A stretch of 64,000 nucleotides of DNA, taken from contig NZ_JAHXPQ010000007.1 in NCBI RefSeq assembly GCF_019391655.1, positions 62,001 to 126,000 on the forward strand. Reading direction: 5' to 3'. This DNA is from Mucilaginibacter rivuli. Its GTDB lineage: Bacteria > Bacteroidota > Bacteroidia > Sphingobacteriales > Sphingobacteriaceae. Positions within the stretch are counted from its first letter, which is position 1. Every line of letters begins with the position of its first letter. Below, piece after piece: positions 48,519 to 56,781 of the stretch. Made by a program: the position numbers and the translations under genes. Under the pieces are notes generated by a model. That model saw only the letters and a program-made list of their open reading frames with translations. It did not search any database and was not told the DNA's origin.

Positions 48519-48913
48519 ACAATGTATTTCCTCCTGGCGATAAACAGCCCGATAAAATAGAAAGCCATCAGGTACATTTCGAGATAAGCAAAGCCTGCAT
48601 ACTTGTCATTCAATACCCCGGCCACGTCCAACAGGCATAGTACCAGCATTAACAGCAGGCTCAAAGCGAAACCGATTACCACCGCCTCAAACTGGATGCG
48701 CTGCTTCACCTCGTCTAACGTGCCCATCTGTTTAATGTAGCTGTAAATGTATATGATAAAGGTGATGATGGGTATCACCGAGAGCATAACCGACACGCCT
48801 TTATCTAACCCGCCATGTTTTATTAAATAGATGATGGGCAAATAAGTAACGCCCCAAATGAGCGCTGTAATAATAGTGCGTTTTTCCGCCTTTTTTTTGA
48901 TCGTTGTTTCCAT
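48515..48913 (-). CDS. Four-helix membrane protein paired with the HTH regulator
   Basis: 132 residues from METTIKKK (an upstream in-frame ATG at 48952 would start within the promoter). Four membrane segments: about residues 14-34, 41-61, 75-100 and 109-128. No family recognised with certainty. First gene of a two-gene operon with the HTH protein, led by a TATCTTTG element on the minus strand. Confidence 0.7.
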   Translation of the reverse strand: METTIKKKAEKRTIITALIWGVTYLPIIYLIKHGGLDKGVSVMLSVIPIITFIIYIYSYIKQMGTLDEVKQRIQFEAVVIGFALSLLLMLVLCLLDVAGVLNDKYAGFAYLEMYLMAFYFIGLFIARRKYIV

Positions 48914-48935
48914 GTCCTTGTTTTTAATTAATAAA

Positions 48936-48943
48936 CAAAGATA
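48936..48943 (-). promoter_or_regulatory. -7 promoter element (TATCTTTG, minus strand)
   Basis: The exact TAnnTTTG match lies 23 bases ahead of the membrane protein start on the minus strand. Confidence 0.5.
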
Positions 48944-49014
48944 TGTAAACATTTCATAATGTCAAGTAAACATTGCAAAAAGAATTAAATAGTGGTCTTT
49001 AATCAGTATACTAG

Positions 49015-49555
49015 CCACCCCGTCTTGCGAGGAACGAAGCAATCTCTGCGCGAAAAGGTAGCCAACTTTACTAGGAAAAAAAGCGGCGACTGCACCATCA
49101 CGTCTTTGCGAGGCACGAAGTAATCTGCGCCGAAAGGTAGCCAACTGTACGAGGAAAAAAGCGACGGCTACACCACCACGTCCTTGCGAGCCACGAAGCA
49201 AGCTCTGCGCGAAAAGGTAGACAACTTTACAACTAAAAAAGCGACGGCTACACCACCACGTCCTTGAGAGCCACGAAGAAATCTCTGCGCCGAAAGGTAG
49301 CCAACTTTACAAGTGAAAAGGCGACGGCTACACCACCACGTCTTTGCGAGGCACGAAGCAATCTCTGCGCCGAAAGGTAGTCAACTTTACAAGTGAAAAG
49401 GCGACGGTTATACCACCACGTCTTTGCGAGGCACGAAGCAATCTCTGCGCGAAAAGGTAGGGAACTTTACAACTAAAAAAGCGACGGCTACACCACCACG
49501 TCCTTGCGAGGTACGAAGCAATCTCTGCGCAGAAAAGTAGCGAACTTTACAATCA
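49015..49555. repeat. Seven-unit 80-bp tandem array of REP-like repeats
   Basis: CGTC(T/C)TTGCGAGGCACG followed by AAGCAATCTCTGCGC begins at 49021, 49101, 49179, 49259, 49339, 49419 and 49499. Spacing is 80, 78, 80, 80, 80 and 80 bases. The 28-bp core is followed by a conserved linker (GAAAGGTAGCCAACTTTAC, then GCGACGGCTACACCAC). Because 80 is not a multiple of three it is not a coding repeat. The core is a short imperfect hairpin of a type dispersed in many Bacteroidota genomes; a tandem amplification next to a nuclease gene is unusual. Confidence 0.85.
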
Positions 49556-49587
49556 ACAAATAATATTACAAATTTGTATTTTGCACA

Positions 49588-49890
49588 ATGGTTTTCCAAA
49601 AGGGAGGATGCGTTTACATTATTACTAATAAACGTAACACGGTTTTATATACCGGCGTAACGTCTGATATTATCGGCCGCATTTGGGAGCACAAAAATAA
49701 AGTGCACCCAAAAAGCTTTACGGCCAGATACGGCTGTGATAAGTTAGTTTATTACTGTTGCTATTCAACCATTGTAGAAGCTATTGCGTATGAGAAAGCC
49801 ATAAAAGGAGGCAGCAGGGATGCGAAATTGAAATTGATCGAATTCATCAATCCCGAATGGAAAGACTTGTATGATGGCCTTGTGGAATAA
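49588..49890 (+). CDS. Single-domain GIY-YIG nuclease
   Basis: 100 residues: VYIITNKRNTVLYTGVTSDI is the GIY...YIG pair in its YhbQ-like form (VYI and YTG). GRIWEHKN gives the conserved Arg and His, YEKAIKG the metal-binding glutamate and INPEWKDLY the end motif. Stand-alone enzymes of this group act on DNA, but cellular roles are unclear. The gene starts 33 bases after the last 80-bp repeat and is followed within 20 bases by an inverted copy of the repeat core (49911-49948), so it is bracketed by repeats. Confidence 0.9.
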   Translation: MVFQKGGCVYIITNKRNTVLYTGVTSDIIGRIWEHKNKVHPKSFTARYGCDKLVYYCCYSTIVEAIAYEKAIKGGSRDAKLKLIEFINPEWKDLYDGLVE

Positions 49891-49910
49891 AGAGCCTTAT
49901 CGAATAGCAC

Positions 49911-49948
49911 GCGCAGAGATTGCTTCGCTACCGCTCGCAAGGACGTGA
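49911..49948. repeat. Inverted copy of the REP-like core
   Basis: Read on the minus strand this is CACGTCCTTGCGAG, then CGGTAGCGAAGCAATCTCTGC. It faces the array at 49015-49555 from the other side of the nuclease gene. Confidence 0.75.
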
Positions 49949-49951
49949 TGG

Positions 49952-50251
49952 TTAGTCTTGGCCTAAGCTGGTATTGCTGTTATCTAACAATGTTACGATC
50001 CGCGCCACCCCAACCATCCCCAAAACCTCACCCTTCACCTCCACAGCAATAATATCCCCACGCTTCACCAACTGCAAACGCCCTTTAAAAGCCCGGCCCT
50101 CATCCAAAGCCAAAAACTGTTTCAGTTTGTAAATGCTTTCCTTCCGGCAAACGTATTCCTCGCCGTTCTTAAAGACGATGAGCCGCACGCACAGCTTTGT
50201 GTATGGCTCGATGGCGAAGGTGTTGTTGAGGGAGAGGGGGATGGGGTGCAT
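49952..50251 (-). CDS. Conserved-looking hypothetical protein, 99 residues
   Basis: Start chosen at MHPIPLSL (50251); six more codons upstream are possible. Mixed alpha/beta composition, with a basic middle (KNGEEYVCRKESIYKLKQFL) and a beta-rich end (GDIIAVEVKGEVLGMVGVARIV). There is no signal peptide or membrane helix. No family recognised. It converges with the nuclease gene and diverges from the DUF4279 gene. Confidence 0.45.
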   Translation of the reverse strand: MHPIPLSLNNTFAIEPYTKLCVRLIVFKNGEEYVCRKESIYKLKQFLALDEGRAFKGRLQLVKRGDIIAVEVKGEVLGMVGVARIVTLLDNSNTSLGQD

Positions 50252-50316
50252 GATCTTAAATATAAACAAATGCTAATTATTTGAAGAAGCTATAACCTTT
50301 ATTAACTTTAAATACT

Positions 50317-50967
50317 ATGACAGATGAACAAGTTGGAGAATTAATTTATAAAGAATTTTCTGAAAAGACGTTGGGTGCAACCGAGCAGTATTTAGAAATA
50401 CATTCACCGGTTTATTTAGACGGTAAACTTGAAATTTCGCGTATTGATAGAGAGGGCCGAATTGGGTTGATTGTCGCTTATTTACCTATTGAAGGAGAGC
50501 ACTTTTCGTTTGCAGTTTACATTGACTCTGACGCGAGAGAAATTTTTAACGTTGGCATAGAGTCGAGAAATACTGTCTCGTTAAGAGCGACTTCCGAAAT
50601 ATTGGGTCTTACAGAATTAAGCTCGTTTATAAATCTATCCCCGACCAAATCACATAATAGGGGTGATTTAAAAAAGCATGGAAAATCGGCTTATGAATAT
50701 AGTTTTGTTGAATACGAACCCAATCGCGAAACCGATGCTTTTGAAGATAAGTTACGAAAACTTTTAACAAACTTGAAAGAGCATGAGGCGGATGTTCGGG
50801 AGTTAGCCTTAAATTCTAACGCATATATAAATGTGGCAGTTGATTGCCACCATGGCAATCAACATATAGCTGCAACGATAATTGATTTAGAGTGTATTAG
50901 GATGCTTAGCGAATTAAACCTGCGAATTGAATTTGATTTTTGGGCTTGGGGAAATCCGTTCAACTAA
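50317..50967 (+). CDS. DUF4279 domain-containing protein
   Basis: 216 residues. The C-terminal half has the DUF4279 layout: an LSPTKSHNRGD element, a charged block with EDKLRKLLTNLKEHEADVREL, and a final beta/alpha region with AATIIDLECIRMLSELNLRIEFDFWA. The N-terminal half lacks recognisable motifs. Family members are small proteins of unknown function, sometimes in immunity or toxin neighbourhoods. The gene looks more AT-rich than its neighbours and is followed by a strong terminator, so a transferred single-gene unit is possible. Confidence 0.7.
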   Translation: MTDEQVGELIYKEFSEKTLGATEQYLEIHSPVYLDGKLEISRIDREGRIGLIVAYLPIEGEHFSFAVYIDSDAREIFNVGIESRNTVSLRATSEILGLTELSSFINLSPTKSHNRGDLKKHGKSAYEYSFVEYEPNRETDAFEDKLRKLLTNLKEHEADVRELALNSNAYINVAVDCHHGNQHIAATIIDLECIRMLSELNLRIEFDFWAWGNPFN

Positions 50968-50981
50968 ATAAAAAGAAAGCA

Positions 50982-51016
50982 AAAAAAGCGATGAAAAACC
51001 TCTCATCGCTTTTTTA
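50982..51016 (+). terminator. Bidirectional terminator after the DUF4279 gene
   Basis: AAAAAGCGATGA / TCATCGCTTTTT stem with an 11-base loop and T-run, with an A-run on the left arm for the converging sucC. Confidence 0.85.
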
Positions 51017-51024
51017 TATTTTCC

Positions 51025-51048
51025 ATCGTCGGTGTCCCCACCGACGAT
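51025..51048. repeat. Perfect 10-bp hairpin (ATCGTCGGTG-TCCC-CACCGACGAT)
   Basis: A perfect inverted repeat with a four-base loop and no T-run just past the sucC stop. Its TCGGTG/CACCGA core is shared with the hairpin at 25866. Confidence 0.7.
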
Positions 51049-51058
51049 AAACTAAAAC

Positions 51059-52252
51059 TTACGCAGCAAAAACCTCTTTCACCCTATCCGCAGCCTCTTT
51101 CAGCAAAATAGCCGATTTAACCTGCAGACCCGAGTCATCCAATAATTTCTTAGCCTCAACAGCATTTGTACCTTGTAAACGTACAATGATTGGTACCGGG
51201 ATATTGCCAATTTCTTTATAAGCATCAATAACACCCTGCGCCACACGGTCGCAACGCACAATACCACCGAAGATGTTGATCAGGATAGCTTTAACGTTCG
51301 GGTCTTTCAAAATAATGTTGAAGGCCGCTTTAACCGTTTGCGCGTTGGCAGTGCCGCCCACGTCCAAAAAGTTAGCAGGCTCGCCGCCGGCAATCTTGAT
51401 GATGTCCATAGTTGCCATCGCTAAGCCTGCGCCATTTACCATACAGCCCACGTTACCGTCAAGCTTCACATAGTTCAGGTTCGAGTGGCTGGCTTCAACC
51501 TCTGTTGGGTCTTCTTCGGCCTCATCGCGCAAAGCAGCAAAATCCGGGTGACGGAACAAACCGTTATCATCCAAATTCACCTTAGCGTCAACCGCCAATA
51601 TTTTATCGTCCGATGTTTTTAATACCGGGTTAATTTCAAACATCGCCGAATCGGTAGCATCGTAAGCTTTGTATAAAGCGGCAACAAATTTTACCATCTC
51701 TTTAAAAGCATTACCGCTCAGGCCCAGGTTAAACGCAATTTTACGCGCCTGGAAACCTTGCAAACCAACCTTAGGGTCAATTTCTTCTTTAAATATCAGG
51801 TGCGGTGTGTGCTCGGCAACCTCTTCAATATCCATACCACCTTCGGTACTGTACATAATAATGTTGCGGCCTTTGGCACGGTCAAGCAATACACCCATGT
51901 AAAACTCTTTAGTTGCGCTTTCGCCCGGATAATAAACATCCTGTGCAACCAAAATTTTGCTCACTAACTTACCTTCAGGGCCGGTTTGCGGGGTTACCAA
52001 CGTCATGCCTAAAATAGCGTTGGCACGTTCTTTAACCTCCTCAATGTTTTTGGCCAGCTTAACACCGCCACCTTTACCGCGGCCACCGGCATGTATTTGC
52101 GCCTTAATAACTACCCAGTCCGACCCATAGTCGTCCTTCATTTTCTTAGCGGCCTCAACAGCCTGTTCAACGGTATCGGCAACAATGCCTTCCTGAACTC
52201 GTACACCAAAACTCTTTAGTATAGCTTTACCCTGGTATTCGTGAATATTCAT
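51059..52252 (-). CDS. sucC: Succinate--CoA ligase, ADP-forming, beta subunit
   Basis: 397 residues: N-terminal ATP-grasp with MNIHEYQGKAILKSFGV, the Gly-rich GGRGKGGGVKLA loop, FEINPVL metal/nucleotide site and the C-terminal CoA-ligase domain with LDVGGTANAQTV and NIFGGIVRCD. It catalyses succinyl-CoA to succinate with ATP formation in the TCA cycle. The alpha subunit gene (sucD) is not adjacent, which is common in Bacteroidota. Confidence 0.97.
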   Translation of the reverse strand: MNIHEYQGKAILKSFGVRVQEGIVADTVEQAVEAAKKMKDDYGSDWVVIKAQIHAGGRGKGGGVKLAKNIEEVKERANAILGMTLVTPQTGPEGKLVSKILVAQDVYYPGESATKEFYMGVLLDRAKGRNIIMYSTEGGMDIEEVAEHTPHLIFKEEIDPKVGLQGFQARKIAFNLGLSGNAFKEMVKFVAALYKAYDATDSAMFEINPVLKTSDDKILAVDAKVNLDDNGLFRHPDFAALRDEAEEDPTEVEASHSNLNYVKLDGNVGCMVNGAGLAMATMDIIKIAGGEPANFLDVGGTANAQTVKAAFNIILKDPNVKAILINIFGGIVRCDRVAQGVIDAYKEIGNIPVPIIVRLQGTNAVEAKKLLDDSGLQVKSAILLKEAADRVKEVFAA

Positions 52253-52454
52253 CTCTTAATTTGAAGTATTTGTGCGGTAAAGCTATTAAATTGAACGGTT
52301 AGTATAAAGCTTAATACCATTTTTATTGAACTATTTATGCAAACGATATCGGACGTTGTCCCGATAGCTACCGGGATCGATTCAGATTTTAAAATAATTG
52401 ACTTTGAAATCAGCGAAATCAACGTAATCATTAAAATCAACGGTCAAGATTTGT

Positions 52455-52590
52455 GGGCGTTGCCTTCGGCCCGCGCTATCCGTTACAACTCCTCCTTCGC
52501 CCGCCATAGCTTTAGCGAAGGCGGGGCCACGGCATTACAGATGCGGGCTTCGTCCGGGCTTTCCACTACTATCCCTAACGCGGGCTTTCG
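52455..52590. repeat. Dispersed mobile-looking repeat element, copy 1
   Basis: Starts GGGCGTTGCCTTCGGCCCGC, then CTATCCGTTACAACTCCT, a hairpin centre (CTTCGCCCGCC ... GGCGGGG), and ends GGGCTTTCC then TATCCCTAACGCGGGCTTTCG. The inverted counterpart at 63787-63883 shares both ends but has a different centre. No open frame is credible. Confidence 0.8.
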
Positions 52591-52908
52591 TCTTAATTCT
52601 TGATTCTCACATCTTGATTCTAATTTCTCCAGTCAGCAGGGAAGCTTCGGCCAAAAGGGGGCAGAACGTGTAGGGTAGCGTGGTGGGAAGGGCATAGCAA
52701 TTTTCGCCTGAAGCGTAGGGCGGGAGCGAGCGCAGCAGGGGCGAAAGGTTGCAGCCCGTGAGTTCTGACGGCTTGTGCGGCATGGCCCTGAGCGGAAAGA
52801 AGCCTCCTGCTGACAAGCCCTTTGGTTACTTTGTGGCTACAAAGTAACTAAGCCCCTCGCGGCTATGAGCGAGCCTATACAGCTTTATCGAAACCAAGTG
52901 TCACCACT
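52591..52908. repeat. GC-rich non-coding repeat stretch before the second M1 gene
   Basis: A TCTTGATTCT word repeat (52591-52625) is followed by a GC-rich stretch of about 200 bases (CAGCAGGGAAGCTTCGGCC to GCCCCTCGCGG) that ends in a GTTACTTTG / CAAAGTAAC hairpin at 52825-52848. Composition differs sharply from the genes around it. No gene is recognised; the two minor frames are not protein-like. Confidence 0.6.
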
Positions 52909-52962
52909 TTGTTATTCCGAAACAACAAATTTTGCAGTAATTTGCGTTCAAACACACAAATC

Positions 52963-55533
52963 ATGCGCTTCCCATTATTAATCATCATATTACTATTCAT
53001 AATCACCACAACCCAAGCCCAAACAACAGTACAACCCGGTGTATCCAAAACTTTATCCGACTACCGCAAAACCCACATCAGCCATCCGCAATACACCTTA
53101 ACCCTCACCATCCCAGCTGAAAAAAACACCGACATACAAGCTGAAGAAATTCTCACCTTCGAATACATACCAGGCACCGAACCCTTACAACTCGATTTTA
53201 AAGAAGATCCCAAACGCATCAAAACCATCACCATCAACGGCAAAGCGGCGGAGATAAAACACAATAAAGAACACCTGCTGCTCGAGTCTAAATACCTGGT
53301 TCCGGGCAGAAACATTGTGCAAATAAGTTTCCTCGCAGGCAACGGCGCCCTCAACCGCAACGATGATTACCTTTACGCACTCTTCGTCCCCGATAGGGCA
53401 AGAACCGTCTTCCCATGCTTTGATCAGCCTAATTTAAAAGCCACCTTCCTGCTTACCCTTAACCTGCCAACAACATGGAAGGCATTATCCAACAGCCTCA
53501 TCATCGATTCAACCGTTAACACCACCAATAAAACCTACCGCTTCCGCACCTCGGATACCCTAAGTACCTACCTCTTCTCCTTCACCGCGGGTAAATACTT
53601 CACGGCAACGCAAAACATAGGCAAACTCAATCCCGACTTTTTATACCGCGAAACCGACCAAACCAAAATAAAACTCAGCACCGATGCCATATTCAAGGCT
53701 CATGCCGATGCTGTAAACTTTTTGCAGGATTGGACACAGATACCTTTCCCCTTCCAAAAAATGGGTTTTGTAGCCGTGCCCGATTTCCAGTTCGGCGGTA
53801 TGGAACATCCCGGCGAAGTGCAGTATAAAGCATCGAGCCTGTTTTTAGATGCCAGCGCTACGCAGGAGCAGATCATTGCCCGCCTAAACCTCATCGCCCA
53901 CGAAACCGCGCACATGTGGTTTGGCGATATGGTGACCATGGATTGGTTTAACGATGTATGGATGAAAGAAGTGTTTGCCAACTTTATGGCCGACAAGGTA
54001 ACCGGCTCGCTGATGGGAGAGGAGACCTTCAACCTCAAATTTTTAACCGACCATTTCCCCGCCGCTTACGGTATCGACAGAACACCCGGTGCTAACTCCA
54101 TCCGCCAACCGCTCGATAACCTAAAAGATGCAGGCTCACTTTACGGCAATATCATCTACCACAAAGCCCCCATTATGATGCGCCAGCTGGAACTGCTGAT
54201 GGGTAAAGAAAACTTCCAGAACGGCCTGCGCGAGTACCTTAAAACCTACGCCTACCGCAACGCCACCTGGCCCGACCTGATCAAAATACTTGATAAATAC
54301 ACCACCGAAGACCTCAACACCTGGAACAATACCTGGGTAAACCAACCCGGCAGGCCGGTATTCAACTATAGCCTTGTATCTAAAAACGGAAAAATAAAAC
54401 GCTTTTTACTGATACAGCACGCTGAGCACGGCGCCCCGCGTACATGGCCGCAAAGTTTCGACGTAACGTTATTTTGGGGTGGCCAGCAGCCCAAAACCAT
54501 TACAGTGAATATGACTAAAGGCGTATTCGATTTTAAAGAAACGGAAGGGATGAAACGCCCCGCTTACATCCTGTTCAACTCCGGCGGCGAAGGTTATGGC
54601 TTGTTCCCAACCGATGGAGATCTGTATAACTCGCTGGATAATATCCAAAGTCCGTTACAGCGCACCTCGGCTTATATTTCACTGTACGAGAACATGCTGG
54701 CAGGCCGCTATATCAAACCTGAGGCTTTGCTCAATGTTTATACCCATGCCCTCGGCACCGAAAAAGAAGAAATGAGCTTGAAACAAATAACGGGATATAT
54801 CAGCAGTATTTACTGGCAGTTTATCAATCCCCAAACCCGCCTCAAAGTAAACGAAAACCTGGAGAACGCTTTATGGCAGGCCATGCAGCAGCAAACTGCT
54901 GCCAACAATAAAAAGATACTGTTCAGCACTTATCAAAGTATTTATTTGAGCGCCAATGCTCGTAGCAATATCTATAATGTATGGAAGCAGCAACAGCCAC
55001 CCGCGGGTGTAAAACTATCCGAAGAAGATTATACCGGCATGGCTTTCTCACTCGCCCTTCGCAATGATGCAGATACCACCATCCTTACCCAACAGTACGC
55101 CCGAATTACCAATCCCGACAGGCAAAAACGTGTCCAATTTATTCGCCCGGCACTATCAAATGATATTAAGGTGCGCGATCAATTCTTTGCCAGCCTGGCC
55201 GATTTAAAGAACCGTGCAAAAGAAGCCAATGTACTCACTGCCCTCGGCTACCTGCACCACCCGCTAAGGCAAGCCACATCAGTAAAGTATTTAGCTAAAA
55301 GTTTAGATATGTTGGAGACCATCCAGTCAACCGGCGATATCTTCTTCCCTCAATCGTGGTTATCATCAACTTTCGGCAGCTACCAAAGCGCCGAAGCCGC
55401 GCACATCGTCACCGAATTTTTAGCCGCGCATCCCAACTACAACGAAAAACTAAAAGCCAAAATTCAACAAAGTACCGATAATTTGATACGCGCAAGTGGT
55501 AAGTTAGTGCCAAGGGTGGTGGTGATTGAATAG
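52963..55533 (+). CDS. Large M1-family aminopeptidase, secreted
   Basis: 856 residues from MRFPLLIIILL. A signal peptide runs to TQAQTT (the frame starts 54 bases earlier, in non-coding sequence). Zinc motif HETAH at 313-317, with the third ligand Glu336 after 18 residues. The exopeptidase motif is GGMEH (278-282), where the usual Asn of GxMEN is His. A long C-terminal helical domain (about 500-856) follows, as in ERAP/PepN-like enzymes. Probably a periplasmic aminopeptidase. It stands alone, after the repeat-rich gap. Confidence 0.92.
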   Translation: MRFPLLIIILLFIITTTQAQTTVQPGVSKTLSDYRKTHISHPQYTLTLTIPAEKNTDIQAEEILTFEYIPGTEPLQLDFKEDPKRIKTITINGKAAEIKHNKEHLLLESKYLVPGRNIVQISFLAGNGALNRNDDYLYALFVPDRARTVFPCFDQPNLKATFLLTLNLPTTWKALSNSLIIDSTVNTTNKTYRFRTSDTLSTYLFSFTAGKYFTATQNIGKLNPDFLYRETDQTKIKLSTDAIFKAHADAVNFLQDWTQIPFPFQKMGFVAVPDFQFGGMEHPGEVQYKASSLFLDASATQEQIIARLNLIAHETAHMWFGDMVTMDWFNDVWMKEVFANFMADKVTGSLMGEETFNLKFLTDHFPAAYGIDRTPGANSIRQPLDNLKDAGSLYGNIIYHKAPIMMRQLELLMGKENFQNGLREYLKTYAYRNATWPDLIKILDKYTTEDLNTWNNTWVNQPGRPVFNYSLVSKNGKIKRFLLIQHAEHGAPRTWPQSFDVTLFWGGQQPKTITVNMTKGVFDFKETEGMKRPAYILFNSGGEGYGLFPTDGDLYNSLDNIQSPLQRTSAYISLYENMLAGRYIKPEALLNVYTHALGTEKEEMSLKQITGYISSIYWQFINPQTRLKVNENLENALWQAMQQQTAANNKKILFSTYQSIYLSANARSNIYNVWKQQQPPAGVKLSEEDYTGMAFSLALRNDADTTILTQQYARITNPDRQKRVQFIRPALSNDIKVRDQFFASLADLKNRAKEANVLTALGYLHHPLRQATSVKYLAKSLDMLETIQSTGDIFFPQSWLSSTFGSYQSAEAAHIVTEFLAAHPNYNEKLKAKIQQSTDNLIRASGKLVPRVVVIE

Positions 55534-55589
55534 AGCACGGGGTAGATTTGACAACTTTTTAAATTTGTCAAATCTGTAAGCGGAATAAA

Positions 55590-55629
55590 TTTCATTTGCA
55601 CATCTGCACATCCCCACATTTGCACATTT
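55590..55629. repeat. Intergenic repeat, TTTGCACATCTGCACAT form
   Basis: The reverse complement of the ATGTGCAAATG family: ATTTGCACATCTGCACATCC then CACATTTGCACATTT, between the M1 gene and the ABC ATPase gene. Confidence 0.55.
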
Positions 55630-55645
55630 ATATTAAATTTGCCCC

Positions 55646-56305
55646 ATGCTCAAAGTCCAGTCCATCAAAAAATCGTACGGTAGTTTGCAGATACTAAAAG
55701 GTGTTGACCTCACTGTTGAGCACGGCGAGATCGTATCCATCGTTGGCGCATCCGGAGCGGGCAAAAGTTCTTTGCTTAATATTATCGGTACTTTGGATAA
55801 GGCAGATTCGGGCACTGTATCTATTAAGAACGCCGATGTAAGCAAACTCAGCAAACGCCAGCTCAGTAATTTCAGGAACAAAGAGATCGGTTTTATTTTT
55901 CAGTTCCACCACTTATTGGCCGAGTTTAACGCGCTCGAAAATGTATGTATCCCGGCTTTCATCGCAGGCACATCAAAAGCTGAATCAGAAAAAAAAGCAA
56001 AGAGTTTATTAGAAATGCTTGGCTTAAGCGATAGGCTCCATCATAAACCCAACCAGCTATCCGGTGGCGAGCAGCAACGCGTTGCAGTAGCAAGGGCTTT
56101 GGTAAATAATCCTGCTTTGATACTGGCCGATGAACCATCGGGTAACCTGGATTCAAAAAACGCGCGCGAATTGCACCAGTTGTTTGTTGATCTGCGCCGC
56201 GATTTTAAGCAAACCTTTATTATCGTTACGCACAACGAAGAGTTAGCTAATATTTCCGACCGTAAGGTATTGATGAAGGATGGGTTAATTGTTGACCATT
56301 TATAA
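55646..56305 (+). CDS. ABC transporter ATP-binding protein (LolD/MacB-ATPase type)
   Basis: 219 residues: Walker [11 protein letters not shown]-loop, ABC signature LSGGEQQR and Walker B with [12 protein letters not shown]. The SGNLD element and length are typical of the lipoprotein-release LolD/FtsE/MacB group. No permease gene is adjacent in the window, so the partner is encoded elsewhere. It opens a three-gene cluster with the next two genes; the spacing is eight bases, then a one-base overlap. Confidence 0.9.
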   Translation: MLKVQSIKKSYGSLQILKGVDLTVEHGEIVSIVGASGAGKSSLLNIIGTLDKADSGTVSIKNADVSKLSKRQLSNFRNKEIGFIFQFHHLLAEFNALENVCIPAFIAGTSKAESEKKAKSLLEMLGLSDRLHHKPNQLSGGEQQRVAVARALVNNPALILADEPSGNLDSKNARELHQLFVDLRRDFKQTFIIVTHNEELANISDRKVLMKDGLIVDHL

Positions 56306-56313
56306 CAGCAGAT

Positions 56314-56781
56314 ATGAGCGTTTTAATAACAGCGGCAAATTCGGCACAGGCATATAAGCTTAAAAGCCTGTTGAGTAAAATTGAAAATGTTTTACTGGGC
56401 GATTATTTAGATATACCCGAACTGATGGTGAAAAGTGGTGCGATGATAAAAACACCAAATCCTGAAAGCCCCTCATTCGCGCACGAAATGCTGACACTTT
56501 GTTTGGATAATGGTATAAGCATGCTGCTGCCACTCAGAAAAAGCGAATTATTGCCCCTGGCCCAGTCGCGTCAATTGTTTTTAGAGTTTGATATCCAACT
56601 CATCATACCAAAAACAGAACTGATAAATCGGCATCCTAATATAAGCGATGGCAGCATTGTAGTGATGAACAGGAGCGAGGTAATAGCCGGAAATAGGGAA
56701 GTAAACCACCCGCATGAGCTTACTGATGGCGTTTTTAGTATTGCAGACTCCGGAGCATACCATATTTTTACTGCCGACTAA
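56314..56781 (+). CDS. Hypothetical protein resembling a pre-ATP-grasp domain
   Basis: 155 residues: SVLITAANSAQAYKLKSLL at the N-terminus is Rossmann-like, and the later IPKTELINRHP echoes the linker before an ATP-grasp domain. No ATP-grasp domain follows. No membrane segment. The last base of its stop is the first base of the HAD gene's ATG, so the two are coupled. Role unknown; ATP-binding is not shown. Confidence 0.4.
   Translation: MSVLITAANSAQAYKLKSLLSKIENVLLGDYLDIPELMVKSGAMIKTPNPESPSFAHEMLTLCLDNGISMLLPLRKSELLPLAQSRQLFLEFDIQLIIPKTELINRHPNISDGSIVVMNRSEVIAGNREVNHPHELTDGVFSIADSGAYHIFTAD

Noticed and set aside
48962..49201. Minus-strand Arg/Phe-rich repeat protein
   Set aside because: The frame runs through the 80-bp array. 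Since 80 is not divisible by three, the repeat cannot be maintained as a coding unit.
49015..49555. The regularly spaced repeats as a CRISPR array
   Set aside because: The sequence between the cores is itself conserved from unit to unit, so there are no unique spacers, and no cas genes are present. It is a plain tandem repeat.
52337..52603. Open frame over the dispersed element as a gene
   Set aside because: The frame crosses the repeat at 52455-52590, and the second copy gives a similar peptide (ARAIRY...IPNAGF). The peptide is repeat-derived and has no protein-like composition or start context.
52607..52816. Minus-strand frame in the GC-rich gap as a gene
   Set aside because: Composition and lack of recognisable motifs fit a repeat stretch. 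The frame sits between two repeat elements and has no promoter.
52591..52908. GC-rich gap as a genomic island boundary
   Set aside because: No tRNA, integrase or direct-repeat ends are seen; both flanks are ordinary chromosomal genes.
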